Below, piece after piece: positions 1 through 8,369 of a stretch of DNA of 25,266 nucleotides. The stretch's first letter is position 1. Each line of letters starts with the position of its first letter. Source of the stretch: an uncultured Bacilli bacterium (lineage in GTDB: Bacteria; Bacillota_I; Bacilli_A; RF39; UBA660); the NCBI GenBank assembly GCA_910579535.1, contig CAJTUR010000011.1:18839-44104 (forward strand). Direction: 5' to 3'. A program made the translations under genes and the position numbers. Under the pieces are notes generated by a model, which worked only from the letters and a program-made list of their open reading frames with translations, had not been told where the DNA came from and searched no databases.

Positions 1-193
1 TACTATGCATCCAATAAAATATTAAAATATTCATTATCTGCTTCATAATTAAACATTATCAACTGCTCAATTCTCACCCCTTCGTTTTATCTTCTTCTTT
101 TCCTTTCTTAAGGCTTTTATCTCTATAACCAAATAAAGTTCTTAACTTATTTGCAATTCAAATATATATCATTTATTTTTATCAATTTTAACT

Positions 194-220
194 AAAAAAA
201 CTTAAATTTCTTTAAGTTTT
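194..220 (-). terminator. Rho-independent terminator of ligA
   Basis: On the minus strand a perfect 10-bp stem (AAAACTTAAA / TTTAAGTTTT, arms 211-220 and 197-206) closes a 4-base loop and runs into further T residues (196-194). The ligA stop codon (202-204) lies inside the stem. The 193 bases downstream to the window edge show no supportable gene, only a short open frame without a good start. Confidence 0.8.
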
Positions 221-2214
221 CCTAAGATTTCTTTTATATAATCTTCATTCCAAATTTCTAGATTTAATTCTTTTGCTTTGTCGTATTTAGAACCAGGACT
301 CTCTCCAACAATAACAACATCTGTCTTTTTACTAACAGAAGAACTAGTAAAGCCCCCATAAGAATCAATAATCTCACTTAATCGATCTCGATCAATAAAT
401 GATAGAGTTCCTGTTAAAACAAATTTTCGACCTGTAATAAGTTCATTTTCTTTAGAAGACTCTCCTAAATATTTCATATTAAGACCTAATTCTTTCAAAC
501 TTTCTATTAATTCTATATTTTCCACATTTTGAAAATAATCATATAAATTTGTCGCCAGTGTTGGACCAATATCTTTTATATTTTTATAATCCTCAAAAGA
601 AGCATTAAGTAAGTTATCAATAGTTTGAAATTTTTTAACAAGCATAAGGGCGGTTTTATCACCAATACCACTAATGCCTAATCCAAAAAGCAAGCGTTCT
701 AAACTATTATGTTTACTATCCTCAATAGCTAAAAGCAAATTATCAACACTCTTTGTTCCATAACCTTCTAATTCAATCAAATCTTTTTTATGTTGATTTA
801 AATGATAAACATCTATAATAGTTTTAACAAAGCCTAGATTAAATAAATCTTCCATGATTTCTATTCCAAGCCCATCTATATTCATAGCTTTACGACTACA
901 AAAATGAATTAAGCCCTCTATTTTCCTTGCTGGACAGCTCACATTCATACAATAGTGATCGACTTGATCTTTCTTTTTTTCTAAAACGCTTTCACAAATA
1001 GGACAAGTATAAATCATGGCAAAGACCTGTTCATCCCCAACTCTTCGATTTTTCTTAGCTTCAACCACTTCAGGAATAACATCTCCTGCTTTTCGAATAG
1101 AAACAATATCTCCTATTTTTAAATCTTTCATTCTAACATAATCTTCATTATGCAAAGTAGCTCTTTTAACAGTTGAACCCATTACAATTACAGGTTCTAA
1201 AACCGCATTAGGGGTTATCCTTCCCGTTCTTCCAACAGTAAACTCTATATCTAATAATTTAGTCAAAACTTCCTCGGCTGGAAATTTATACGCCACTGCC
1301 CATTTAGGATACTTAGAGGTAAAACCGAGCTCATTTTGTGAATTCAATGCATTCACTTTTATAACAACCCCATCAATTTCATAAGGAAGTTCATTTCTTT
1401 TATGAGTAATATCCTCAATATAAGCTTCTATTTCATGGATTCCATGAACCAAACGATTGGCCTGTGTATTAACTTTAAGACCTAAATCACTCATAAAATT
1501 TAAAGCCTCTTCATGGGTCTTAAGTCCATAATCTTCAGGATTAGGTAAATGATAAATCCATGTATTAAGTTTTCGTTCCGCTGCAATTTTACTATCCAAT
1601 TGTCGAATCGAACCAGCTGCAGCATTTCGTACATTTTGTAATAAAGGAAGTTTCTCATTTTTTCTTTTTTTATTAATTTCCTCTAAAACCTTTTTTTCCA
1701 TATAAATTTCCCCACGAACTTCAATATCAATGGGTTTCTTTAAAACAAGAGGAACGCTTTTAATCGTTTTTACATTATGCGTAATATCTTCTCCAACCAC
1801 ACCATCTCCTCGTGTCGCCGCATAAACGAGCTGTCCCTTTTCATAATGTAAGGAAACACTAAGTCCATCAATCTTATACTCACAAACATAAATAGGGTCT
1901 ACGTTCTCTTTTAAAATTCTCTTATTAAAATCTTCTATCTCTTCCAAACTAAAAACATCTGGTAAAGAAAGCATAGGCATTTTATGTTTCACTTTTTTAA
2001 AACGATCTATGACTTCTCCGCCAACTTTTTTAGTAGGAGAATTTGGACTGTCATACTCAGGATTTTCAAGTTCTAAGACTTCTAATTCTCTTAAATATTT
2101 GTCAAATTCTTGGTCCGTTAATATAGATTGTGCAAGAACATGATAGTTATAATTTGCATCATTTAGCAAAGTTCTTAAAAACTCTATTCTTTCTTTTACA
2201 CTTTCTTTTTTCAT
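202..2214 (-). CDS. ligA: NAD+-dependent DNA ligase LigA
   Basis: Seals nicks between Okazaki fragments and in repair, using NAD+ as adenylate donor. With the start chosen here the protein is 670 residues, the usual LigA length. The adenylation motif KIDG puts the catalytic lysine at about residue 114, close to Lys115 of the E. coli enzyme. Next come an OB-type segment, a four-cysteine zinc finger (CPIC ... CMNVSCP, near 405-430), helix-hairpin-helix repeats (GLGISGIGDK) and a C-terminal BRCT domain (GRKFVLTGTL). Two in-frame ATGs lie further upstream (2235, 2229), but the ATG at 2214 has an AAAGGAA ribosome site at proper distance and gives the family length. The gene is separated by about 170 bases from the upstream nucleotidyltransferase gene and ends in its own terminator. 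No missing key residues were noticed. Confidence 0.97.
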   Translation of the reverse strand: MKKESVKERIEFLRTLLNDANYNYHVLAQSILTDQEFDKYLRELEVLELENPEYDSPNSPTKKVGGEVIDRFKKVKHKMPMLSLPDVFSLEEIEDFNKRILKENVDPIYVCEYKIDGLSVSLHYEKGQLVYAATRGDGVVGEDITHNVKTIKSVPLVLKKPIDIEVRGEIYMEKKVLEEINKKRKNEKLPLLQNVRNAAAGSIRQLDSKIAAERKLNTWIYHLPNPEDYGLKTHEEALNFMSDLGLKVNTQANRLVHGIHEIEAYIEDITHKRNELPYEIDGVVIKVNALNSQNELGFTSKYPKWAVAYKFPAEEVLTKLLDIEFTVGRTGRITPNAVLEPVIVMGSTVKRATLHNEDYVRMKDLKIGDIVSIRKAGDVIPEVVEAKKNRRVGDEQVFAMIYTCPICESVLEKKKDQVDHYCMNVSCPARKIEGLIHFCSRKAMNIDGLGIEIMEDLFNLGFVKTIIDVYHLNQHKKDLIELEGYGTKSVDNLLLAIEDSKHNSLERLLFGLGISGIGDKTALMLVKKFQTIDNLLNASFEDYKNIKDIGPTLATNLYDYFQNVENIELIESLKELGLNMKYLGESSKENELITGRKFVLTGTLSFIDRDRLSEIIDSYGGFTSSSVSKKTDVVIVGESPGSKYDKAKELNLEIWNEDYIKEILGKLKEI

Positions 2215-2331
2215 ACTTGTTCCTTTCATTTTCATTAATTGTTTTATTAATCTTTTTCCATCTAAAGTTTAATCAATAATTTTCTCCTCTACAGACCTTT
2301 TTAAAAATGAATTGCATTTTCTATAGATAAC

Positions 2332-2391
2332 AAAAAAGGGTTTAATTGTACATCAGATTGTTTAAAGTTAACATTCTTATTAAAATCACCC
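2332..2391 (-). terminator. Possible terminator after the nucleotidyltransferase gene
   Basis: On the minus strand GGG plus TTTAAT (2391-2379 region, with a four-base bulge) can pair with ATTAAA plus CCC (2346-2338), followed at once by six T residues (2337-2332). The loop is long (about 32 bases) and contains a smaller inverted repeat (GTT...AAC), so the fold is plausible rather than strong. The stop codon of the gene (2386-2388) sits in the bulge. Confidence 0.4.
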
Positions 2392-3285
2392 CCACAAATC
2401 TATAGGATATTTATTCTGTTTTTTCAATTCACGTAGCTTATCTTTAACTATTTCTAAATCGCTTTGATAAGTCATACCTAACCAGATACTCTCACTTGGT
2501 AAATTTAAAATTTTAATTTTTCCCTTCTTAATATTTTTCATCAAACACTCTGGAAGCAAAGCTTCAGTATTTAATAAAATCTCCTGCTTTTGTTTAAAAA
2601 ATGAAGACCAGTAATCTTCAAGTAAAGGAAAAATATCCGTTTGAAAGGCAAACAAATTCATTGAAACAGGTGTTTCCTCTTGAATGAAAAATTCAAGTTT
2701 CTCATTTAATGGACGAGCAACAAATTGTTCATTTTCATAATCAATTTTACTTTCAATAATTGAATGCACATGATTTTCTTTAAGTTCTAACACGCCTCTT
2801 TTTACACTACCATAATGACTTTTAGTAGCACCAAATTCATAGGAAAGACAAGCATAAGTAAAGGGCTGAGTTACATTATCTAAAAATTCACTTGCTTTTC
2901 TAAATGCTTTATCTCCATAAAAATCATCTGCATTAATAACAACAAAGGATTCTGAAACATAAGGTTTTGCACTTAATAAGGCTTGTACAGTACCCCATGG
3001 CTTTTCACGTGATTTTATATCCATAGAAATAGGAACATCTTCAATCCTTTGAAAAGCATAATCCACTTTTATTTTATCCTCTATACGCTTTTCTATGCTA
3101 TTTTTAAATAAATCTAAATACTCCTCTTTAATAATAAAAATAACCTTAGTAAAACCATTTTTTATAGCATCATAAATAGAGTAATCAATGATAAAGTTTC
3201 CCTCTTCATCTACTGGTGTCACTTGTTTTAACCCTCCAAAACGAGACCCCATACCTGCTGCCATAACAACCAATGTTTTTTTCAT
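2386..3285 (-). CDS. Nucleotidyltransferase (NTP_transferase family), substrate unknown
   Basis: A 299-residue protein of the sugar-phosphate nucleotidyltransferase superfamily (same fold as GalU/RmlA), which transfers a nucleotidyl group from an NTP to a phosphorylated substrate. Seen: the N-terminal signature AAGMGSRFGG (residues 9-18) with the following Lys20, the KPWGT segment at 95-99, and the metal-binding acidic motif NADD (118-121). It is shorter and different in detail from GalU, and belongs to a group usually annotated only as nucleotidyltransferase, so the sugar or alcohol substrate cannot be named. A ribosome site (AAAGGA) lies ten bases before the ATG. It begins 16 bases after the pcrA stop codon, so it is probably translated from the same transcript as pcrA, although no functional link is evident. 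Alternative: a choline- or sugar-phosphate cytidylyl- or uridylyltransferase for surface decoration. Confidence 0.85.
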   Translation of the reverse strand: MKKTLVVMAAGMGSRFGGLKQVTPVDEEGNFIIDYSIYDAIKNGFTKVIFIIKEEYLDLFKNSIEKRIEDKIKVDYAFQRIEDVPISMDIKSREKPWGTVQALLSAKPYVSESFVVINADDFYGDKAFRKASEFLDNVTQPFTYACLSYEFGATKSHYGSVKRGVLELKENHVHSIIESKIDYENEQFVARPLNEKLEFFIQEETPVSMNLFAFQTDIFPLLEDYWSSFFKQKQEILLNTEALLPECLMKNIKKGKIKILNLPSESIWLGMTYQSDLEIVKDKLRELKKQNKYPIDLWG

Positions 3286-3301
3286 AAAACAGTTTCCTTT
3301 C

Positions 3302-5389
3302 TCATAATTTTTTAATACTTTTATGATTTTTCATTAATTTCTTTATTCCTACACTATTATTAAAAGCAACAGTAATCAACAGTTTATCTACACCAACTAC
3401 GACACCTCGTCCATAATTCTCATGAAGAACCACATCTCCACTTTTATAATCCACCTCCTCGGAAGAATACATTTTACTTTTATTAAAATTCATTGTAGAA
3501 GAAACCATTTTAACCTTATTTTCAACCTCAAGTAAGTCGCTATCGATTTCTTCAATAAAACGACTTGGTAAATTTAAACTTTCTTTACCATAAAGCATCC
3601 TTCTTTTAGCATTAGTGATATATAAGATTTCTTTCGCTCTTGTAATACCAACGTACATAAGTCTTCTTTCTTCTTCAAGACCTTCTGCTTCCATTAAAGA
3701 ATTCGCATGAGGAAAAATACCTTCTTCCATACCAATTAAGAAAACAACTTTAAATTCTAATCCCTTAGCGCTATGAATAGTCATAAGGGTTACTGCATCA
3801 TCACTTTCCCTATGTTCAGACATGTCTGCTATTAAACTAATCTCTTCTAAAAAATCATTTAAATTGACACTTCCTGTTCTTTCTTCAAAAGAAGCGGTAA
3901 TACTTTTAAATTCAGTTAAGTTATCAATTCGAAGCTCAGATTCTAAACTTTTTTCTTCTTCTAATTCTTTTAACATTCCTGACTTTTCTAAAACATCATC
4001 AATAAGTTCAGTTAAAGATAAAGATTCACTATCTTTTATTAATTCTAAAATTAAATTTTTAAAATCCAATTCTCTTCCTTTATTAATAGCATCGAACATC
4101 GAAAGACCAAGAGTATTTGCTTCCATTTCAATTTTTTCGACACTTGTAGGACCAATTTTTCTTTTAGGAACATTAATGACTCTTCTTAAGCTAATTTCAT
4201 CATTTGTATTAGCAATAAGTCTTAAATAACTAATTAAATCTTTTATCTCTTTCCTTTGATAAAAATAATAACTACCTATTACACGATAAGGCATATTATT
4301 TTTGATAAACATCTCTTCAACAATACGAGCTTGTCCATTTGTTCGATAAAAGATTGCCATTTCTTTCGGAGAAATCCCCTCATCCATTAATTTTCTTATT
4401 TCATCAATACACAAAGTAACTTCATGCTTTTCATCATTACTTTTTAAATATTTTATTTTAGATCCTAATCCTAGATTACTGTAAAGTTCCATATCTTTTC
4501 TTTCTTTATTATTTTTGATTACAGAATTAGCAGCATCTAAAATCATCTTTGTACTTCTATAATTTTGTTCTAAAGTAATCACTTCCGTATGAGGATAATC
4601 TTTTTCAAAATTTAAAATATTTTTATAATTCGCTCCTCTAAAAGCATAAATAGCTTGATTTGCATCTCCAACTACAAATAAATTTTTATATTTTTCACTT
4701 AATAATTTAGAAAACTTATATTGAACTTCATTCGTATCTTGATACTCGTCAATTAAAATATAAGGAAATTTTTCTTGATAACGATCCAAAATTTCAGGAT
4801 TTTCCAAAAACAATTCCACTGGTAAAGAAATTAAATCATCAAAATCTACAGAATTATTTTTTTTAAGAACTTTTACGTATTCTTTATAAACTTCATAAGC
4901 CATTTTTTCTGGTTCACTATTAAAATAGGCTTCAATATCCACTGGAGTCATCATTTCATTTTTAATAAAGCTAATTCGGTTTCGAATATAAGAAGGCGCA
5001 CATTCCTCTTTAGAAATACTTAAATCTTTCATAATCTTTTTTATAACGCTTAAAACATCATCACTATCTAAAATAGTAAAATTAGTTTCTAGTCCTAAAT
5101 AGGAATAGTTTTCTCTCAAAATTCTTAAACCTAAAGAATGAAAAGTTCCAACAAAACACTGATTGTCTGGACTTAAATTTAAAAGACGTTCTTTCATTTC
5201 TTTAGCAGCCTTATTAGTAAAAGTAATAGCTAAAATTTTATAAGAAGGAATCCCTTCATTAATTAAATAAGCAATACGTTTCGTCAAAACTTTTGTCTTA
5301 CCACTGCCTGCTCCTGCAATAACCAAACAAGGTCCTTCTTTATGCTCAATTGCCTTTTTTTGTTCTTTATTTAAACTATTTAAATCCAT
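3302..5389 (-). CDS. pcrA: ATP-dependent DNA helicase PcrA (UvrD/Rep family)
   Basis: A superfamily 1A 3'-5' helicase used in repair, in removing recombination proteins and in rolling-circle replication. Motifs in order: Walker A GAGSGKT (about residues 26-32), GTFHSLGLRIL (Ia/Ib), Walker B DEYQDTN, motif III GDANQAIYAFRG, motif IV QNYRST, motif V TIHSAKGLEF, motif VI EERRLMYVGITRA. The C-terminal 50 residues form the Tudor-like segment (GDVVLHENYGRGVVVGV) typical of PcrA, which in B. subtilis binds RNA polymerase. Length (695 aa) is slightly below the usual 720-740. The ATG at 5389 is chosen because an AAGGGTGG ribosome site precedes it. A GTG at 5401 would add only four residues. An extended -10 promoter (5417-5422) lies directly upstream. 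Confidence 0.97.
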   Translation of the reverse strand: MDLNSLNKEQKKAIEHKEGPCLVIAGAGSGKTKVLTKRIAYLINEGIPSYKILAITFTNKAAKEMKERLLNLSPDNQCFVGTFHSLGLRILRENYSYLGLETNFTILDSDDVLSVIKKIMKDLSISKEECAPSYIRNRISFIKNEMMTPVDIEAYFNSEPEKMAYEVYKEYVKVLKKNNSVDFDDLISLPVELFLENPEILDRYQEKFPYILIDEYQDTNEVQYKFSKLLSEKYKNLFVVGDANQAIYAFRGANYKNILNFEKDYPHTEVITLEQNYRSTKMILDAANSVIKNNKERKDMELYSNLGLGSKIKYLKSNDEKHEVTLCIDEIRKLMDEGISPKEMAIFYRTNGQARIVEEMFIKNNMPYRVIGSYYFYQRKEIKDLISYLRLIANTNDEISLRRVINVPKRKIGPTSVEKIEMEANTLGLSMFDAINKGRELDFKNLILELIKDSESLSLTELIDDVLEKSGMLKELEEEKSLESELRIDNLTEFKSITASFEERTGSVNLNDFLEEISLIADMSEHRESDDAVTLMTIHSAKGLEFKVVFLIGMEEGIFPHANSLMEAEGLEEERRLMYVGITRAKEILYITNAKRRMLYGKESLNLPSRFIEEIDSDLLEVENKVKMVSSTMNFNKSKMYSSEEVDYKSGDVVLHENYGRGVVVGVDKLLITVAFNNSVGIKKLMKNHKSIKKL

Positions 5390-5416
5390 GTTTCGAACCA
5401 CCCTTACCTATTCTTT

Positions 5417-5422
5417 ATTATA
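5417..5422 (-). promoter_or_regulatory. Extended -10 promoter of pcrA
   Basis: TGTTATAAT on the minus strand (TATAAT at 5422-5417, TG two bases upstream). There is no good -35 box, since that position is occupied by the T-run of the preceding terminator. It lies 28 bases before the pcrA ATG. Confidence 0.6.
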
Positions 5423-5433
5423 ACATTTAAAAG

Positions 5434-5459
5434 CAAAAAAAAGAAGCTTTTCAACTTCT
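5434..5459 (-). terminator. Terminator of the three-gene unknown operon
   Basis: A 7-bp stem, AGAAGTT / AGCTTCT including one G-U pair, with a GAAA tetraloop is followed by a run of T residues on the minus strand. It lies between the stop of the 95-residue protein gene and the pcrA promoter. Confidence 0.85.
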
Positions 5460-5465
5460 AAATAC

Positions 5466-5753
5466 TTATAAAAATTCTACTATATCAATATTATCATTAA
5501 TTTTATCAATTAAATCTTTTGGGTCATATTTACTAAAAATATTTAAAAAATTACTGTTATCCATTAAAAACATATCATAAAATTTCAAGAAAAACTCTTT
5601 ATGATTTTTAATTCCCATTTCTTTTAATGCATCTAAATTTTTAGAAACCAATCGATAAGAGTTAAACAATTGCTCTAACAACATTGGAGGAACATTAGCA
5701 CAAAACTCTTCAATTTCTTCATTAGTAAAATCATAATTTAATAAATAACTCAT
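5466..5753 (-). CDS. Small protein of unknown function, related to the C-terminal domain of the 6578-7747 product
   Basis: A 95-residue, predominantly helical protein with no signal peptide or membrane segment. No known family was recognised. Its residues 8-30 align without gaps with residues 287-309 of the large coiled-coil protein two genes upstream (shared pattern DF-x3-[DE][LI][DE]-x-[LF]-x-AN-x2-P-x-L-[ML]-E). Its end (KY-x-x-x-DLID-x-IND, residues 75-88) matches residues 360-373 of the same protein. It is therefore probably a free-standing version of that C-terminal domain. Its start codon shares one base with the stop of the upstream gene (position 5753), so translation is coupled. It is the last gene of a three-gene operon. 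Role unknown; it may bind the same partner as the large protein or compete with it. Confidence 0.85.
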   Translation of the reverse strand: MSYLLNYDFTNEEIEEFCANVPPMLLEQLFNSYRLVSKNLDALKEMGIKNHKEFFLKFYDMFLMDNSNFLNIFSKYDPKDLIDKINDNIDIVEFL

Positions 5754-6565
5754 TATTTTTCCTCCTTTGTTAAAATAGTTTCAATAATCTCTTCAATTTC
5801 AGAAACAGATAAAGGAGACTTATAAAATAAAACGAGCAATAAAGCATCATGATAACTAACAGGTAAATTCAAGTCAACAATAGTACTAATAGTTTGTTTA
5901 ACTTCACTAAAAGAATTAACCTCTTTATCATTGATAACAACTTTCCAGCCATCTTCTACAGGTAAAAGATATTCTTCTCCAATTAAATTTTCTACCTTTT
6001 GAAGTTCTAGAGCAACATTCATATCTTCTTCTTCAAAGCCATCCTTATTCATTAAACGATCTAATAGATCACCATCTTTTAAATATTTTCTTAAACAAGC
6101 ATTAACATCATTTTTAGAAGAAGCTGTAGCATTATTTTCTTTCAAAGAGTTATAAAACAAAAGATTTAAATCATAACCATCCGCTGTCTTATATCGTACA
6201 CCCTTTTTTTGATATTTTTTTAATTGCTCTAAAACAAAATTAATATTTCTTTCTTCAGCGATCATTTCAGGATAATTCCTTAAAAATTCCAATTCACCTA
6301 AAGTAGAAAATTCCTTAATAGTTTTCTTAATATCTTTAATCGGAACAGCAAATAATCTTAATGCATAAATACCATTACTTTTTTGCAAAGGAATCATTGC
6401 TTCAGATAATATTTCTACAATTTCATTAAATTTTTTTTCATCATTTAGCAACAACAAACTAATACCAAATTTATTAAAACAATCTGAAAATAATTGCAAT
6501 CCTTCTTCAGTGTCTGAGACCATATTAACACTTTCAAGCTTTTTTAAAATCGTTTTTATATTCAT
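5753..6565 (-). CDS. Hypothetical protein, middle gene of a three-gene operon
   Basis: A 270-residue soluble protein, predicted mainly helical, with no signal peptide, no membrane span and no motif I recognise. The first 130 residues look like a helical bundle with many Leu/Ile/Phe and Lys positions. A charged linker (around 140-180, GFEEEDM) leads to a C-terminal part that ends in an acidic helix (SVSEIEEIIETIL). A very strong ribosome site (AAAGGGGTGA) overlaps the TAA stop of the upstream gene, with only 12 bases between the genes, so the three proteins are likely made together. The sequence gives no basis for an enzymatic function. A structural or adaptor role alongside the coiled-coil partner is an inference. 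Confidence 0.85.
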   Translation of the reverse strand: MNIKTILKKLESVNMVSDTEEGLQLFSDCFNKFGISLLLLNDEKKFNEIVEILSEAMIPLQKSNGIYALRLFAVPIKDIKKTIKEFSTLGELEFLRNYPEMIAEERNINFVLEQLKKYQKKGVRYKTADGYDLNLLFYNSLKENNATASSKNDVNACLRKYLKDGDLLDRLMNKDGFEEEDMNVALELQKVENLIGEEYLLPVEDGWKVVINDKEVNSFSEVKQTISTIVDLNLPVSYHDALLLVLFYKSPLSVSEIEEIIETILTKEEK

Positions 6566-6577
6566 AATTTCACCCCT

Positions 6578-7747
6578 TTAATAGGCCATTAATGGTACAT
6601 TTTTTGGTTCCATACCATTATTTTTTATATCGTTAATAGCATCTATTAAATCTTCTTTTGAATATTTTTCTAATAACACTGGATTCAAATAAATATCTAT
6701 AGCTTCTTTACCTACATCTAATAATATTTTAAATTTATCCTCAAGTTCTGAATCAATCATTAGTCCAGCATGATTTAAAAATAAGTCAGGATGAACACCA
6801 ATCTTATTAACATAGGCAATATTTTTTTCCATAAGTTCAGGCTCAAAATTAGCAATTAAATAATCCAAATCTTTTCCTGAAAAATCTAAATAATCTAAAC
6901 CATTTTGTTGTAAAATTTCTAAAATAGCCTCTTTAGATGTATCTATTTCTTCCTCATATTCTATTGTTTCTTCTTCCACTTCCTCTTCATCTTCAATGTC
7001 AAATTCAAGAGGAATTTCATCATCAATCATACGAAGTGCTGCTTCGTTAACAGGTTCAGCCCCTTTTGCTTCAGCTATAACATCAATAATAGATTTTCCG
7101 CTTTTTTCTTTTTCCCTTAAGCGCGCTTCATAAATTAATAAAGCATCTTCTGGAAACATTAAAAGTTTAGCGGCTTCTCTTTGATCAGCCTCTGAAAAAC
7201 CAAATTGAGCAAGCAATGTAGTAATTGAATCTCTTGTAATATTAATACTTCCTGTTAAAGCAAGTTCAAAATATTCATTTAACTTAGCTTGATTGGCTAA
7301 CGCTGCATCTCTTCTAATAGCAAGCTCATCAATAGTTGTAATAGCGGTATTCATTTCATCTTCAACTTTTAACAATTTTTCTGCAGCTTTTTTCGTTTCT
7401 AAAGTTACAGAGTCAATAGTACGAGGCAAAGATTTATTAATTTTTTCTACAAGTGCATGAGGATTAAAATCAATTTTTAATCGATCTAAAACAATAGCGT
7501 ATTCACTTCTATCAATACCTGACAACACTGAAACAAGCTTATCTCCTTGATCGTTTAAGGCTTCATTTAACTGTTCTAAATCCGCAATCTTTTCTTGTAA
7601 CTCTTTCTTTTCTTCGGTCGTTCTTTCTTTTGTCTCTTCAGCTTTATGCTTTTGTTTGTACATATCTACAAGAATAACACTATCCTCGCCTCTTAAATTA
7701 TACAGCTTATCTAGTAAAGCACTAACTTCAGGTGATAATGCCTTCAT
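6578..7747 (-). CDS. Coiled-coil protein with acidic linker and C-terminal helical domain, unknown function
   Basis: A 389-residue soluble protein heading the unknown operon. Visible layout: a short N-terminal region, coiled-coil heptads at about 30-70 and 115-160 rich in Lys/Glu/Leu, a middle helical part (165-225), a strongly acidic linker at about 242-270 (runs of Glu and Asp), and a C-terminal helical domain (270-389). That last domain is related to the whole 95-residue protein encoded at the end of the same operon. No Walker motif, signal peptide or membrane segment is seen. The ATG at 7747 is preferred over an upstream ATG (7762) because a GGGAGTG ribosome site sits six bases before it. 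The promoter at 7774-7802 is well formed. The architecture resembles a scaffold or filament-associated protein, but this is inference and no family was recognised. Confidence 0.85.
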   Translation of the reverse strand: MKALSPEVSALLDKLYNLRGEDSVILVDMYKQKHKAEETKERTTEEKKELQEKIADLEQLNEALNDQGDKLVSVLSGIDRSEYAIVLDRLKIDFNPHALVEKINKSLPRTIDSVTLETKKAAEKLLKVEDEMNTAITTIDELAIRRDAALANQAKLNEYFELALTGSINITRDSITTLLAQFGFSEADQREAAKLLMFPEDALLIYEARLREKEKSGKSIIDVIAEAKGAEPVNEAALRMIDDEIPLEFDIEDEEEVEEETIEYEEEIDTSKEAILEILQQNGLDYLDFSGKDLDYLIANFEPELMEKNIAYVNKIGVHPDLFLNHAGLMIDSELEDKFKILLDVGKEAIDIYLNPVLLEKYSKEDLIDAINDIKNNGMEPKNVPLMAY

Positions 7748-7773
7748 ACTAATCACTCCCATATTCTAGAAAA

Positions 7774-7802
7774 ATTATAACAAAAGAAATTCTAAAAGTA
7801 AA
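7774..7802 (-). promoter_or_regulatory. Promoter of the three-gene unknown operon
   Basis: Minus strand: -35 TTTACT (7802-7797), a 17-base spacer, -10 TATAAT (7779-7774) with the extended TG (TGTTATAAT). It lies 26 bases before the chosen ATG. Confidence 0.7.
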
Positions 7803-7829
7803 CTATATTTTAAAAACCATAACTTGAGT

Positions 7830-8369
7830 TTAATCTAAAAGGTTACTATATCTTAAAAAAACATATACATTTTGTAAATTTGTATTTCTTTTATCACAGG
7901 TAATCAAAATTAAGTGATCTTGTTTTTTTTCTCGGCGAATGACAATTGATCCATCCTTTAACTCTTGGTAAATACGCACTAATTTATACTTATATTTATA
8001 ATTTTTATAATAAAGAATAGCTGAATCTCCCATTTCTAATCGTTCTAAATTTTTAAAATAAGAAATTTTACTGTTTCCACTATGACTGGCTAAAATAACA
8101 TTACTATAAAGAGTATCAGGAAAAGTTGAACCATTAATCAATTGAACATTCTTTGATACATCATTTAAAGGAGAATTAAAATCATATATACCTTTTTTTA
8201 AATTTAATTTTTCTATTTCTAAAAGCATTAAAAATTCTTCTTTAACGATTCTATCTTTTTTTCCTTGAAAAGTTAAAGTATTAATTTTCCGATTATCTTC
8301 AATCTTAGAAAAAGACAACACCCCGAATAAAACAAAAAGAAAAAAAAGGATTTTAAACTTTCTTTTTAT
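7830..8369 (-). CDS. Sortase (transpeptidase), probably starting at an AUA codon
   Basis: A membrane-anchored cysteine transpeptidase that links surface proteins to the cell wall or to each other. Counting from the proposed start it has 179 residues, with a positively charged N-terminus, a hydrophobic anchor (about residues 7-20), then the sortase beta-barrel. Catalytic His96 lies in ILASHSG, Cys158 in LILITCDK (TLxTC-type motif) and Arg173 in VFLRYS. The start is unusual. The frame opens after a TGA (8376-8378) and has no ATG, GTG or TTG until GTG at 8321, which would remove most of the anchor. An AGGAG site (about 8379-8383) stands nine bases before an ATA codon at 8369-8367, which gives a normal signal anchor. 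The gene overlaps the end of the upstream adhesin gene by 17 bases, which suggests coupling. The class is uncertain because the protein is short. The alternative is a frameshift in the overlap. Confidence 0.8.
   Translation of the reverse strand: MKRKFKILFFLFVLFGVLSFSKIEDNRKINTLTFQGKKDRIVKEEFLMLLEIEKLNLKKGIYDFNSPLNDVSKNVQLINGSTFPDTLYSNVILASHSGNSKISYFKNLERLEMGDSAILYYKNYKYKYKLVRIYQELKDGSIVIRREKKQDHLILITCDKRNTNLQNVYVFLRYSNLLD

Noticed and set aside
3822..4229. Plus-strand open frame of 135 codons opposite pcrA
   Set aside because: Lies wholly inside the well-supported pcrA gene and is Ser/Leu/Lys-rich, as expected from reading an AT-rich gene backwards. No ribosome site or homology seen.
8353..8369. 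Translational fusion of adhesin and sortase by frameshifting
   Set aside because: The adhesin ends in a complete sorting signal with a KKKV tail, so a fusion would make no sense for a sortase substrate. Overlap with a separate start explains the arrangement.
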